A stretch of DNA of 64,000 bases, taken from NCBI RefSeq assembly GCF_018603905.1, contig NZ_JAHFZZ010000004.1:248001-312000 (forward strand). Direction: 5' to 3'. Below are positions 17,442-26,184 of this stretch, piece after piece. This DNA is from Nonomuraea sp. NEAU-A123. GTDB lineage: Bacteria; Actinomycetota; Actinomycetes; Streptosporangiales; Streptosporangiaceae. Made by a program: the position numbers and the translations under genes. The notes beneath the pieces were generated by a model. It did no database searches. It saw only the letters and a program-made list of their open reading frames with translations, and was not told the origin of the DNA. Numbering within the stretch: position 1 is the stretch's first letter; each line of letters opens with the position of its first letter.

Positions 17442-18796
17442 CCGAAGGGATGGGGCCCGCGTACGAGGACATCGCCGAGGCGGTGCTCGCGGCCGCCGCA
17501 CGCCCGTTGCCGGAAGAGGCCGCCGCGGCGGCCCGCAGGACGATGGTCAACGTCCTGGCCGTCGCTCTCGGGGCGTCCCGCTCACCCCAGGTCACCAGGC
17601 TCGCGGGCGCGCTCGCGACTCCGTCCGGCGTACCCGCGGCGCCCGGTGTCGCAGGGTACGCACGTGCCGCCGACGCGGCGCTGCTCACCGGGTTCGCCGC
17701 GCACCTGGACGACTTCGACGACACTCACCTGGCGACCGTCATCCATCCCGGCGCCTCCGTCCTGGGAGCCGCGTGGTCGGCGGGCTGGTCCGCGGCCGTG
17801 CCCGGCAAGGCCTTGCTCGCGGCCTTCGCCCTCGGGTGCGAGATACAGCTCAGGCTCGGCCTCGCGGTCAGCCCCGAGCACTATGACCGCGGCTGGCACA
17901 TCACCGGCACCTGTGGGGTGATCGGCGCCGCGGTCACGGCGGGCCTGCTCGGCGCGCTGGAACGTGACAGGCTCGCCGACGCCCTGCGGCTGGCATCCCT
18001 GCAGACCCTCGGCCACCGGGAGGCATTCGGGACCGAGGTCAAGCCGTTCCACGCGGGCAAGGCGGCAGCCAACGGACTCGTGGCCGCCGAGGAGGCCGCC
18101 CGCGGGACGTTCACGGCCGGCGCCGGCGGGATTCTCCCCGACATCGGCGATCTTCTTCGCGCTCTCGCCCCTGACCGCAGGCAACCTCACCAGCTGCTCG
18201 ACGGGTTCGGATCGCGCTGGGAACTCGCGGCCAACACCTTCAAGCCCTACCCGTGCGGCATCGTCGCGCACCCCGGCATCGACGCCGCCGTCCAGGCGCA
18301 CCGGCAGGGGGTCGACCCGGCGGACGTCACCCGCGTCCGCTACCGGTGCCATCCCCTCGTCCCTGAGCTCATGGGACGCCTCGATCCACGGACCGGACTC
18401 GAGGCTCGCTTCTCGGCGGTGCACGGGGTGGCCGCCGGCCTCGTCCGTGGCAACGGGGGGCTGGCCGAGTTCAGCGACGCGGCGGCGACCGATCCGGTAC
18501 TGTCCGGCCTTCGCTCCCGCATCGAGCTGTGCCCCGAGGAGGCGATGCCGCGCGATGCCGCCACGCTGGAGATCGAGGTCGTGGACGGCAGCTGCACCGA
18601 GTGGCCCGTCGCGCACGCGCGGGGCAGCCTGCTGCGGCCGCTGACGGACCAGGAGCTGATCGACAAGGCGGAGGCGCTCGCCCCCGGTCAGGCGTACTCC
18701 ATCTGGGCCGCCGTCGCCCGGCTGGGCCGGGAGACGGAGCCGCGGACCGTGCAGGCGCTGCTGGAGCCGGCCCGGCAGGAGGTGCCGGTCCCATGA
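17438..18796 (+). CDS. MmgE/PrpD-family protein, full length
   Basis: A 452-residue protein of the MmgE/PrpD family (PF03972): 2-methylcitrate dehydratase, cis-aconitate decarboxylase and relatives. Diagnostic segments are AAHLDDFDDTHLATVIHPGA and EVKPFHAGKAAANG, plus NTFKPYPCG. These enzymes dehydrate or decarboxylate polycarboxylic acids, so the pathway probably passes through such an intermediate. The next gene encodes a shorter relative and overlaps by four bases; the two may form a heteromer. Confidence 0.85.
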   Translation: MTEGMGPAYEDIAEAVLAAAARPLPEEAAAAARRTMVNVLAVALGASRSPQVTRLAGALATPSGVPAAPGVAGYARAADAALLTGFAAHLDDFDDTHLATVIHPGASVLGAAWSAGWSAAVPGKALLAAFALGCEIQLRLGLAVSPEHYDRGWHITGTCGVIGAAVTAGLLGALERDRLADALRLASLQTLGHREAFGTEVKPFHAGKAAANGLVAAEEAARGTFTAGAGGILPDIGDLLRALAPDRRQPHQLLDGFGSRWELAANTFKPYPCGIVAHPGIDAAVQAHRQGVDPADVTRVRYRCHPLVPELMGRLDPRTGLEARFSAVHGVAAGLVRGNGGLAEFSDAAATDPVLSGLRSRIELCPEEAMPRDAATLEIEVVDGSCTEWPVAHARGSLLRPLTDQELIDKAEALAPGQAYSIWAAVARLGRETEPRTVQALLEPARQEVPVP

Positions 18797-19500
18797 CGAT
18801 CACCGTGCGGATGGCTCGTTTCGCGGCCGAGACACTGGTCGAACCGGCGGCGACGGCCGCGGTGGCCTCCTTGTGCGGGGCGCTGCCTGCCGCGGGCACC
18901 GAGGCCGGACGGCGCCCGGCGGACATCGCCGCCCGCTGGGTGGCATGCGCGGCCCTGCACCACGCGAATGCCGGCGGAGCCGGTCGCGCCCAAGCGGAAC
19001 AGGGGCTGGCGGTGGGGCTGGAACTGGCTCTACGGATGCTTCACTCGCTCGACGGACAGGTGGTCGGCGGGTGGGATCCGGTGTGCGCCGCCGTCGCGGT
19101 GGGCGCGGCGACGGCCGCGGCCCGTGTGGACGGGCTCGGGAGCGAGGCGATCACGCGGGCGATCGGCATCGCCGCCACGCAGGCGTCCGGGCTGGCCGCG
19201 GTCTCGCTGTCGCCGCTCGGCACGTTCCAGCACCGGCGTGCCGCCCTCAACGGGCTGCAGGCCGCCGCCCTGGCCCGTGCGGGCATGACCGCTCCCGGCA
19301 CTGCTCTGGAGGGCCGTCGCGGACTCTACAGCCTGATCGCGCCGACGGGGGACCCGGCCGGGGCGATCGAGCGGCTCGGCGAGCGGTGGCTCGTCGTGGA
19401 ACGGCCCGTGCCCCCGGGCCAGGTGCCGCCGGAGGGCGCCCTTCCCGGGGCCGACCTGTGGTCGGCCGCGCTGACATACGCGATGGAGGTCTTCTCATGA
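18793..19500 (+). CDS. Half-length MmgE/PrpD-like protein
   Basis: A 235-residue protein resembling only the all-helical first domain of MmgE/PrpD: DIAARWVACAALHH, then GWDPVCAAVAVGAATAAARVDG and FQHRRAALNGLQAAALA. It lacks the second domain seen in the neighbour, and the catalytic HPGA/KPFHAGK signatures are weak or absent. No frameshift is evident, so the short length looks native. It could be a non-catalytic partner of the upstream full-length protein. Confidence 0.65.
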   Translation: MTITVRMARFAAETLVEPAATAAVASLCGALPAAGTEAGRRPADIAARWVACAALHHANAGGAGRAQAEQGLAVGLELALRMLHSLDGQVVGGWDPVCAAVAVGAATAAARVDGLGSEAITRAIGIAATQASGLAAVSLSPLGTFQHRRAALNGLQAAALARAGMTAPGTALEGRRGLYSLIAPTGDPAGAIERLGERWLVVERPVPPGQVPPEGALPGADLWSAALTYAMEVFS

Positions 19501-20147
19501 ACTCGGTGAACACAGTGGCGCCCGGCCTCCTGGCCGACCGGTTGCGACCGGACAGGACGGCGCTGATCCTGATCGACCTGTCGAACGACTTCGTCCACCC
19601 GCTGGGCAAGGCCGCCACGGTGGGAGGCCGGGACGTGCGCCCCGCGCAGCAGATCCTGCCGGCGGCCGGCCGGCTCGCCGACGCCGCCCGGCAGGCCGGT
19701 GTCGCGGTGATCCACTGCCAGCACACCACGCTGCCCGCCGGCGCCAGCGACTCGCCGGTGTGGCGGGACGCCAGATCGCGGGCCAGCTACTCGGCCGAGG
19801 ACATATGCCTTGACGACTCGTGGGGGCAGGCGATCGTCGACGAGCTGGCGCCCCAGCCCGGCGATCACATCGTCAAGAAGTACCGCTACGGCGGCTTCGG
19901 CGGCACCAACCTGGAGCTCATCCTGCGCAGCCTGCGCCGCGACAGCGTGATCTGCTGCGGCGTGTCGACCAATGTCTGCGTCGACACCACCGCCCGGGAG
20001 GCGTTCTCCCGGGACTTCTACGTCACCATCGCCGCCGACGCCTGCGCCTCGTGGGACATGAACCTGCACGCCGCGGCGCTCCTGACGGCAGACCGGCGGT
20101 TCGCCCTGGTGGCGCCCGTCGAGGACATCCGAGCCGCCTGGGGCTGA
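19497..20147 (+). CDS. Isochorismatase-family cysteine hydrolase
   Basis: A 216-residue hydrolase with the family triad visible: Asp in LILIDLSNDF (D27), Lys in DHIVKKYRYGGF (K127/K128) and the nucleophile Cys in GVSTNVCVDTT (C161). The family includes isochorismatase, nicotinamidase, N-carbamoyl-amino-acid and ureidoacrylate amidohydrolases. In this setting an amide or carbamoyl bond of an N-containing intermediate is a reasonable target, by inference only. Start overlaps the previous stop by four bases. Confidence 0.85.
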   Translation: MNSVNTVAPGLLADRLRPDRTALILIDLSNDFVHPLGKAATVGGRDVRPAQQILPAAGRLADAARQAGVAVIHCQHTTLPAGASDSPVWRDARSRASYSAEDICLDDSWGQAIVDELAPQPGDHIVKKYRYGGFGGTNLELILRSLRRDSVICCGVSTNVCVDTTAREAFSRDFYVTIAADACASWDMNLHAAALLTADRRFALVAPVEDIRAAWG

Positions 20148-20190
20148 GGCGATCGGTCTGAGACCAGCGAAATCGAACGAGGGTAGTCAC

Positions 20191-20493
20191 ATGATCGCAG
20201 AACTGCGTTTCTACACCATCACGCCGGGACACACCCCGGCGCTCTTCGACCAGTTCGCGGGCACCAGCCTGCGACTGTTCGCCAAGCACGGGATCACCGC
20301 GTACGGCCCCTGGCTCCGCCGGCTGACCAAGGGCGAGCAACTGGTCTACATGCTGGAGTTCGAGGACGAAGAAGACAAGGCCCGGCGCTGGTCGGCGTTC
20401 CGCGAGGACCCCGAGTGGCAGAAGGTCGTCGCCGCGGGCGAGGGACAGGTACCGCACGTCGCCGGTTCCGAGATCGTGGAGCTGAGCCGATGA
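20191..20493 (+). CDS. NIPSNAP-family protein
   Basis: A 100-residue ferredoxin-like barrel of the NIPSNAP family (PF07978): ELRFYTITPGHTPALFDQF, YGPWL and ARRWSAFREDPEWQKVV. Bacterial members often sit in catabolic operons beside dehydrogenases and are thought to assist or catalyse small rearrangements. Overlaps the aldehyde dehydrogenase start by four bases. Confidence 0.8.
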   Translation: MIAELRFYTITPGHTPALFDQFAGTSLRLFAKHGITAYGPWLRRLTKGEQLVYMLEFEDEEDKARRWSAFREDPEWQKVVAAGEGQVPHVAGSEIVELSR

Positions 20494-21992
20494 GCGCGCC
20501 GAAGCCTCCGGACCCGCGCACCTACGGGCACCACATCGCCGGTGGCCGCGTCGACGGTCCTCCGCTGGAGCGGCGAGACCCGGCCAGGGGCGAGGTCGTG
20601 GCCAGGTACGCCGCCGGGACGACGGACGACGTGAACGCCGCGGTCGGCGCGGCCGCCGCCGCGTTCGCCGCCGCCTCCTGGCGGCGTATCCCTGCGACGG
20701 CACGGGCCGAGCTGCTGGAAAAGCTCGCGGAGCTGCTGGAACGGAACGCCGACCGGCTGGCCGCCCTGGACTCCGAGGAGGTCGGGAAGCCGCTGCGCTT
20801 CGCGCGCGGCGATCTGGCGCTGGGCATCGGCCACGTCCGCCACGCCGCGGCGCTGGCCCGGACGACGAAGGGCGACGCCTACACCGGCCTCGCCCCCGGA
20901 TACACCGTGCTGGCCACCCGGGAGCCGGCCGGGGTCGTCGGGATCATCACGCCGTGGAACTTCCCCGCGCTCATCTTGCTCCAGAAGCTGCCCTACGCCA
21001 TCGCGGCGGGATGCACCCTGGTCGTCAAGCCCTCCGAGTTCACCTCGAGCAGCACCTTGGAGATCGCCGCCCTGTGCGAGGAGGCCGGATTCCCGCCCGG
21101 CGTGGTGAACGTCGTCACCGGCACCGGTGCGGCCGCCGGGCATCCGCTGGTCACCCACCCGCTGATCTCCTACGTCTCGTTCACCGGATCGACCCGGGTC
21201 GGCAGGGAGGTGATGCGCGCCTCCGCCGACTCCCTGACCCGCGTCGGCCTGGAGCTCGGCGGCAAGGCGGCCAATGTCGTCTTCGCCGACGCCGACCTGG
21301 ACGCCGCGGCGGACGCCGTGGTGTTCGGCGCCTTCGCCAACCAGGGGGAGTCCTGCGTGGCCGGGGCACGGCTGCTCGTGGACGCCGCGATCGGCGATGA
21401 GTTCACGGCCGCCGTCGTCTCGCGGGCAGCCGCCCTGAGCGTCGGCATGCCCGACGATCCCCGCAGCGACATCGGCGCACTCATCCACCACGGGCACCGC
21501 GACGGGGTGCACGCCGCGGTGCTCGCCGGTGTGGAGAACGGCGGGAAGGTGCTGGCCGGAGGGCGGCCGCCCCATGCCCCCGAGCTCGCGGCCGGCGCGT
21601 TCTACGAGCCGACGGTGATCGCCTCCGTCGGCCGGGAGTCACCGGTGTTCCAACGGGAGATCTTCGGCCCCGTCCTGTCGGTGACCACCTTCGGCTCAGA
21701 GGAGGAGGCGCTCGCGCTGGCGAACGGGACGGCGTACGGCCTGGCGCAGTCCGTCTGGACCACGGACCTGGACCGGGCCTTCGAAATGAGCCGGGGCCTG
21801 GAGGCCGGCACGGTCTGGGTGAACACCACCAGCGACGGCTCCCCGGCGTTGTCGTTCGGCGGTGTCAAGCAATCCGGCTTCGGGCGCGAGGGCGGAGAGG
21901 AGGGCCTGCGGGAATTCACCGAGTACAAGACCGTGCAATTCCGGGGGGAACCGCGTGTGAGCCCGTTCCGCCGGCCGGACGAGAAGCCGTGA
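20490..21992 (+). CDS. Aldehyde dehydrogenase family protein
   Basis: A 500-residue NAD(P)+-dependent aldehyde dehydrogenase. Seen are the TPWNFPAL oxyanion segment, the FTGSTRVG dinucleotide loop, the general-base Glu in LELGGKAA and the catalytic Cys in NQGESCVAGARL (C289). C-terminal FGGVKQSGFGREGG is typical of betaine/4-aminobutyraldehyde-type enzymes. It would oxidise the aldehyde made by the GMC oxidoreductase or a later step to an acid. Start overlaps the NIPSNAP stop. Confidence 0.92.
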   Translation: MSAPKPPDPRTYGHHIAGGRVDGPPLERRDPARGEVVARYAAGTTDDVNAAVGAAAAAFAAASWRRIPATARAELLEKLAELLERNADRLAALDSEEVGKPLRFARGDLALGIGHVRHAAALARTTKGDAYTGLAPGYTVLATREPAGVVGIITPWNFPALILLQKLPYAIAAGCTLVVKPSEFTSSSTLEIAALCEEAGFPPGVVNVVTGTGAAAGHPLVTHPLISYVSFTGSTRVGREVMRASADSLTRVGLELGGKAANVVFADADLDAAADAVVFGAFANQGESCVAGARLLVDAAIGDEFTAAVVSRAAALSVGMPDDPRSDIGALIHHGHRDGVHAAVLAGVENGGKVLAGGRPPHAPELAAGAFYEPTVIASVGRESPVFQREIFGPVLSVTTFGSEEEALALANGTAYGLAQSVWTTDLDRAFEMSRGLEAGTVWVNTTSDGSPALSFGGVKQSGFGREGGEEGLREFTEYKTVQFRGEPRVSPFRRPDEKP

Positions 21993-22330
21993 AGAGCATG
22001 AGGCTGGCCCACATCGTACTGATCAAGCCGCGAGACGGCGCGACGTGGCGGGCGGAGCAGATCGTCGACCAGCTCGCCGCGCTCGCCACCGACCTGGGCG
22101 CCGGCGAAGTCTACGCCGGGAGCGACGTCAGCGCCGAGCCGTTCGGCGGCGGCTACACCCTCGGGGTCACCATGAATTTCCCCGCCGAAACGGTGCGGGA
22201 CGGCTACCTGCGGGACGCCCGGCACGGGCAGCTGGCCCGTGAACTGTCCCTGACCGCGGAATCCGTGCTGGTCGTGGACCTGCCGATCGCGGCCGCCAGG
22301 TCGAACGACGAGACCGAAGGAAGGCAGTAG
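21989..22330 (+). CDS. Dabb-domain (alpha/beta barrel) small protein
   Basis: A 113-residue protein resembling the stress-responsive dimeric A/B barrel (Dabb): MRLAHIVLIKPRDGA, and a YLRDARHGQLARELS helix before a last strand. Members range from olivetolic-acid-cyclase-type enzymes to proteins of unknown role. A GTG overlapping the upstream stop is taken as start; an ATG three codons later is equally possible. In this operon it may shape an aromatic or lactone intermediate. Confidence 0.6.
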   Translation: MKSMRLAHIVLIKPRDGATWRAEQIVDQLAALATDLGAGEVYAGSDVSAEPFGGGYTLGVTMNFPAETVRDGYLRDARHGQLARELSLTAESVLVVDLPIAAARSNDETEGRQ

Positions 22331-22332
22331 GC

Positions 22333-23199
22333 ATGACGGAAAGCATTGGTTTCATCGGACTTGGCGCGATGGGCCTCGGGATGGCCGCCAATCTGGTCAA
22401 GAGCGGGCATACCGTGTACGGATTTGACCCTTCGACCCAGCGCCGGGAACTTGCCGCCGAAGCCGGCATCGCGATCGTCGACTCTCCCCGGGCGGCGGCG
22501 GAGGGAGCCTCCGAGGTGATCTTCTCCGTCGTCCGTGACGCCGCGCAGACGCAGGCCGTCCTGTTCGGAGAAGACGGCGTGGTGCGGACCGGCAAAGCGC
22601 TGACCGTCGTCGTGGCCAGCACGCTGGATCCGACCACCATGGGGAGGATCCAGGCCGAACTCGCCGTCCACGGCGCGACGGCCGTCGACGCGACGATGTC
22701 CGGAGGGCCATGGGGCGCCGAGGCGGGCAGCCTGACTCTGATGGTGTCGGCGGCGCAGGAGGATTTCGACCGGCTCCTCCCGCTGCTGAACGCGGTGGGT
22801 CAGAACATCTTCCACGTGGGCGAGCGGGTGGGCACGGCTCAAGCCACCAAGCTGGCGGTACAACTGGCGTTCGGAATCAACATGATGGGCGTGTTCGAGG
22901 CGATCCGGCTGGTCGACGACTACCACGTCGATGAGGACACGCTGATGTCCGTGCTGTCGGTGAGCGTCGGCGGAAGCTGGGTCGTCGACAACTGGCGGCG
23001 GGTCAAACCGTGGTGGGAGCACTACGTGGCCGGGGAAGACCTCGACATCCTCCTCAAGGACATGCGATCGGTGCTGCGCGAGGCGGATACCGCGGACTTC
23101 CCCATGCCCGTCACCGCACTGGCATTCCAGCTCATGCGCCACGTCTGGCCGGCGTGGGCGGCGCTCAAGGCCGCGGAGGACGGAGAGCACCCGAAATGA
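22333..23199 (+). CDS. NAD(P)-dependent beta-hydroxyacid dehydrogenase
   Basis: A 288-residue 3-hydroxyisobutyrate-dehydrogenase-type enzyme. The Rossmann start IGFIGLGAMGLGMAANL binds NAD(P); MSGGPWGAEAG is the substrate loop, and the catalytic lysine is in GTAQATKLAVQ. It reduces or oxidises a hydroxy acid such as tartronate semialdehyde or 3-hydroxyisobutyrate. Starts two bases after the Dabb stop and overlaps the hydrolase that follows. Confidence 0.9.
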   Translation: MTESIGFIGLGAMGLGMAANLVKSGHTVYGFDPSTQRRELAAEAGIAIVDSPRAAAEGASEVIFSVVRDAAQTQAVLFGEDGVVRTGKALTVVVASTLDPTTMGRIQAELAVHGATAVDATMSGGPWGAEAGSLTLMVSAAQEDFDRLLPLLNAVGQNIFHVGERVGTAQATKLAVQLAFGINMMGVFEAIRLVDDYHVDEDTLMSVLSVSVGGSWVVDNWRRVKPWWEHYVAGEDLDILLKDMRSVLREADTADFPMPVTALAFQLMRHVWPAWAALKAAEDGEHPK

Positions 23200-24152
23200 G
23201 CACGCTCTCCGAAGCCGTCGCCCCCGATGGCACCCGCCTGGCGGTGGCGCTGGACGGATCCGGCCCTCCGCTGCTGTTCATGCACGAGGTGGCCGGGGAC
23301 CTCCAGGACTGGCAGGGGCAGGTGGAGCGCTTCGCCGATCGGTACACCTGCGTCCGCTACAACGCGCGCGGATACCCGCCGTCCGACGTTCCCACCAGCC
23401 CTGACCGCTACGGGCAGGCCATCGCGGTACAGGATGCCCTCGCGGTCCTGGACAGCCTCGGATTCGCCGCGGCCCACGTCGTGGGTCTGTCCATGGGTGG
23501 CTTCTGCGCCCTGCATCTGGCGCTCGAACACCCGCGACGCTGCCTCAGCGTGACGGTGGCCGGTGCCGGTTACGGGTCAGCGCCGCATCAGCGGGCCGGC
23601 TTCGCGGAGGAGGCGCGTACGGCCGCCCGGCTCTTCCGCGAGGACGTGCCGAGTGCGGCGCGGGCCTATCAGGACGGGCCCACCCGTCAGCAGTTCAAAC
23701 AGAAGGAGCCGATGGGGTGGCACGTGTTCGGCGAACGACTGGCCGGGCGTGATGCCATGGGCATGTCCATGACCTTCTCACAGGTGCTGGCCCAGCGTCC
23801 CTCCCTGTACGACCTGCGCGACCGCCTGGGCGCCGTGCGGGCACCGGTGCTCCTTGTCGTGGGTGACGAGGACGACGGTTGTCTAGACGTCAACGTCATG
23901 CTCAAGCGGGTCATGCCCGGAGCCGGTCTGTGCGTGCTCCCGCGCACCGGCCACACCATCAACCACGAGGAGCCGGACGCCTTCAACGACGCCCTCGACG
24001 GCTTCCTGAACCAGGTGGCCGCCGGTCAGTGGTCGCTGAGGGATCCGGCCACGGTGGGCCGAGGGCTGGTCGGGATGACACCAGGAGATCCTTCCAGGCC
24101 GCCCGCGCCCGCGGGGGGTACCGACGGCGCGTACGCCAGCCGCAGTGACTGA
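23196..24152 (+). CDS. Alpha/beta-hydrolase
   Basis: A 318-residue alpha/beta-hydrolase. The nucleophile is the Ser of GLSMGG (S99), the acid is probably in VVGDEDDG, and the His is in TGHTINHEEP. Length and motif order fit 3-oxoadipate-enol-lactonase-like hydrolases, that is ring or lactone hydrolysis. A Pro/Gly-rich tail of about 40 residues follows the catalytic fold. Overlaps the dehydrogenase stop by four bases. Confidence 0.88.
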   Translation: MSTLSEAVAPDGTRLAVALDGSGPPLLFMHEVAGDLQDWQGQVERFADRYTCVRYNARGYPPSDVPTSPDRYGQAIAVQDALAVLDSLGFAAAHVVGLSMGGFCALHLALEHPRRCLSVTVAGAGYGSAPHQRAGFAEEARTAARLFREDVPSAARAYQDGPTRQQFKQKEPMGWHVFGERLAGRDAMGMSMTFSQVLAQRPSLYDLRDRLGAVRAPVLLVVGDEDDGCLDVNVMLKRVMPGAGLCVLPRTGHTINHEEPDAFNDALDGFLNQVAAGQWSLRDPATVGRGLVGMTPGDPSRPPAPAGGTDGAYASRSD

Positions 24153-24234
24153 AAATCAGGCGGACACCGTCTCGCTTCCCGTCCGCCGCAGATCGTGAAC
24201 CCGACATCACCGTTTCTGATGAGGAGAAGATCCC

Positions 24235-24735
24235 ATGACCCTTTCCAAGGATTCCGAGAGCCGGAGTCCGGCCGTCCGCCAGCTTCGCCTGGTCGTCGAG
24301 GCCGAGGACTATGAAGCCGCCCTCGCCTTCTACCGGGACGCTCTGGGCCTGCCCGAGCAGGCCGCCTTCTCCGGTGGGGACGGCGCCCATGTGACGATCC
24401 TCGATGCCGGCCGGGCCACGCTGGAGATCGCGAACCCCGCGCAGAAGAGGATGATCGACGATGTCGAGGTGGGCCGCCAGGTGGCTCCCAAGATCCGGGT
24501 CGCGTTCGAAGTCGATGACGCTCAAGCCACCACCGATCGGCTGCTCTCGGCCGGTGCCGACCAGGTCGCGCCGCCCACCGTCACGCCGTGGCAGTCGCTG
24601 AACGCGAGGTTCGACGCGCCTGCCGGTCTCCACATCTCGGTGTTCCAGGAACTGCGCAGCCTCCAGGAGCGCGAGTCGCTCGACGGCTTCGGGACCGAGG
24701 AGGGGCGGCAGGCGGATGCCGGCACCGATTCCTGA
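24235..24735 (+). CDS. VOC-superfamily (glyoxalase-like) protein
   Basis: A 166-residue VOC protein: QLRLVVEAEDYEAALAFYRDALGL opens the first beta-alpha-beta-beta-beta unit, and the second unit ends at FDAPAGLHISVFQEL. Possible metal residues exist (the paired His/Glu positions are only partly obvious), so it may be a dioxygenase, isomerase or binding protein. It has its own ribosome site (aggagaag), 82 bases after the hydrolase, and overlaps the amidohydrolase by 20 bases. Confidence 0.75.
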   Translation: MTLSKDSESRSPAVRQLRLVVEAEDYEAALAFYRDALGLPEQAAFSGGDGAHVTILDAGRATLEIANPAQKRMIDDVEVGRQVAPKIRVAFEVDDAQATTDRLLSAGADQVAPPTVTPWQSLNARFDAPAGLHISVFQELRSLQERESLDGFGTEEGRQADAGTDS

Positions 24736-25978
24736 GCCGCTGCTGCTCCGCAACGTCCGGCTGCTCGATTCCGCGGATCTGGTCGACGTTTACCTGGAAG
24801 GCGGGCGTATCGCCGCGATCGGTGACGTCCCGGCCGCCGCCCCAAGACAGATCATCGACGCGCAGGGAGGCCTGCTTACGCCTGCCTTCGTCGAACCGCA
24901 CTTCCACATCGACAAGGCACTGACCTTTCCGCAGTTGCCGCCGACGGACCACGGGAAGGCGCTGGACGCGGCGTTGGAACGCACCCGACGCGTCAAGTCA
25001 CGGTTCACCCGGGACGACCTGTGGGCGCGAGCGACCCGGGCGATCGAACTCGCCGTCGGCCACGGCGTGGGGACGTTGCGCGCGCACGTGGACGTCGACC
25101 CGGTGGGTGGCCTGCTGGCGTTGCGCGTCATGGCGGAACTCCGCGAACGCTACCTCGACGTGATCGACATCCAGCTGGTGGCCTTCCCGCAGGAGAGCAT
25201 CGTCCGGGACGGCGCCGCTCTCCGCCTGCTCCGGACCGCCCTCACTTCGGGAGCGGACGTGCTCGGCGGCGCACCGGACGTGGAACTGCCGGAGGACAGG
25301 AGCCGGCACATCGAGCTGCTCGTCGAGCTCGCGCGCGAGCTCGACGTGGATCTCGATGTGCACTGCGACTACAGCTACGACCCGCAGCAGCGCGACCTCA
25401 AGCTGCTCGCGGACAAGACGATCGAGGCCGGCCTGGTGGGTCGGGTCCGGGCGGGACACTGCTGCGCGCTGGATTCATACCCTGACGCGGTCGCGGCGGA
25501 GGTCATCGCGGCGATTCGGGCGGCCGAGATCGACATCTGCATCTGCCCGATGGGCAACCTCCTGCTGGTCGGTGATGAGATTCCGCCGCGGGGGAGGGGA
25601 GTGGCCCGGCTGAGGACGCTCCTCCACCACGGGGTGCGCGTCGCCGCCGGCAGCGACAACATGCATGACATGTGGTTTCCCTTCGGGCGGTTGGACCCGG
25701 CGGAGGTGGCGATGGTGACCGCCGTGGCCGCTCAGCTCGGGTCGGATCGGGAGATCAGACAAGTCTTCGACATGGTGACGGTCAACGCCGCTCACTACGT
25801 GCGTGCACCAGCCGACGGCGTCCGGGTGGGCGCGGTGGCGGACCTGGTCGTGTTCTCCGCCAGTTGTCTACCGGACATCCTCCGAAACGCTCCGGGCCGC
25901 CGGACCACCATCAAGCGCGGGCGCGTGGTGGGCGGAGCCGAATCGCGGGTCTGGCTGGCGCAACCGCCCGCGTCATGA
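24716..25978 (+). CDS. Cytosine-deaminase-like amidohydrolase
   Basis: A 420-residue amidohydrolase. Metal ligands appear in PHFHIDKAL (H62, H64), HCDYSYD, GHCCAL and GSDNMHD, the pattern of the cytosine deaminase / N-isopropylammelide hydrolase group, with a C-terminal PVADLVVF-like composite-domain strand. Such enzymes deaminate or hydrolyse N-heterocycles or cyclic amides. Last gene of the island; with the nucleoside-class importer it suggests a nitrogen-containing ring substrate, which is inference. Confidence 0.85.
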   Translation: MPAPIPEPLLLRNVRLLDSADLVDVYLEGGRIAAIGDVPAAAPRQIIDAQGGLLTPAFVEPHFHIDKALTFPQLPPTDHGKALDAALERTRRVKSRFTRDDLWARATRAIELAVGHGVGTLRAHVDVDPVGGLLALRVMAELRERYLDVIDIQLVAFPQESIVRDGAALRLLRTALTSGADVLGGAPDVELPEDRSRHIELLVELARELDVDLDVHCDYSYDPQQRDLKLLADKTIEAGLVGRVRAGHCCALDSYPDAVAAEVIAAIRAAEIDICICPMGNLLLVGDEIPPRGRGVARLRTLLHHGVRVAAGSDNMHDMWFPFGRLDPAEVAMVTAVAAQLGSDREIRQVFDMVTVNAAHYVRAPADGVRVGAVADLVVFSASCLPDILRNAPGRRTTIKRGRVVGGAESRVWLAQPPAS

Positions 25979-26091
25979 TCTACGGGAGAGCGGAAGGCGC
26001 TTGGACAGGACGGCTCGGCGGCGACGATTGAAGTCCCTATTAACAGCAGGTTTCCACCGTGACACATGTTGATTGCTCATTACGCCAGTGA

Positions 26092-26107
26092 GTTACATGT
26101 AACGAAC
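26092..26107. promoter_or_regulatory. Possible GlnR-type site before nitrate operon
   Basis: GTTAC (26092-26096), six bases, then CGAAC (26103-26107) resembles the actinobacterial GlnR a-b box (gTnAC-n6-GaAAC). The overlapping sequence gttacatgtaac is also a perfect 12-base palindrome. It lies about 80 bases before narK, where GlnR activates nitrate assimilation in other actinomycetes. A second box pair at the expected 22-base period is not clear. Confidence 0.4.
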
Positions 26108-26184
26108 GCACAGCCACGGATCGTCAAAGTGCGTAACGCGCGATTCCTACATTCGAGTCCTCGCCACCGAATGTAGGAGGAACG

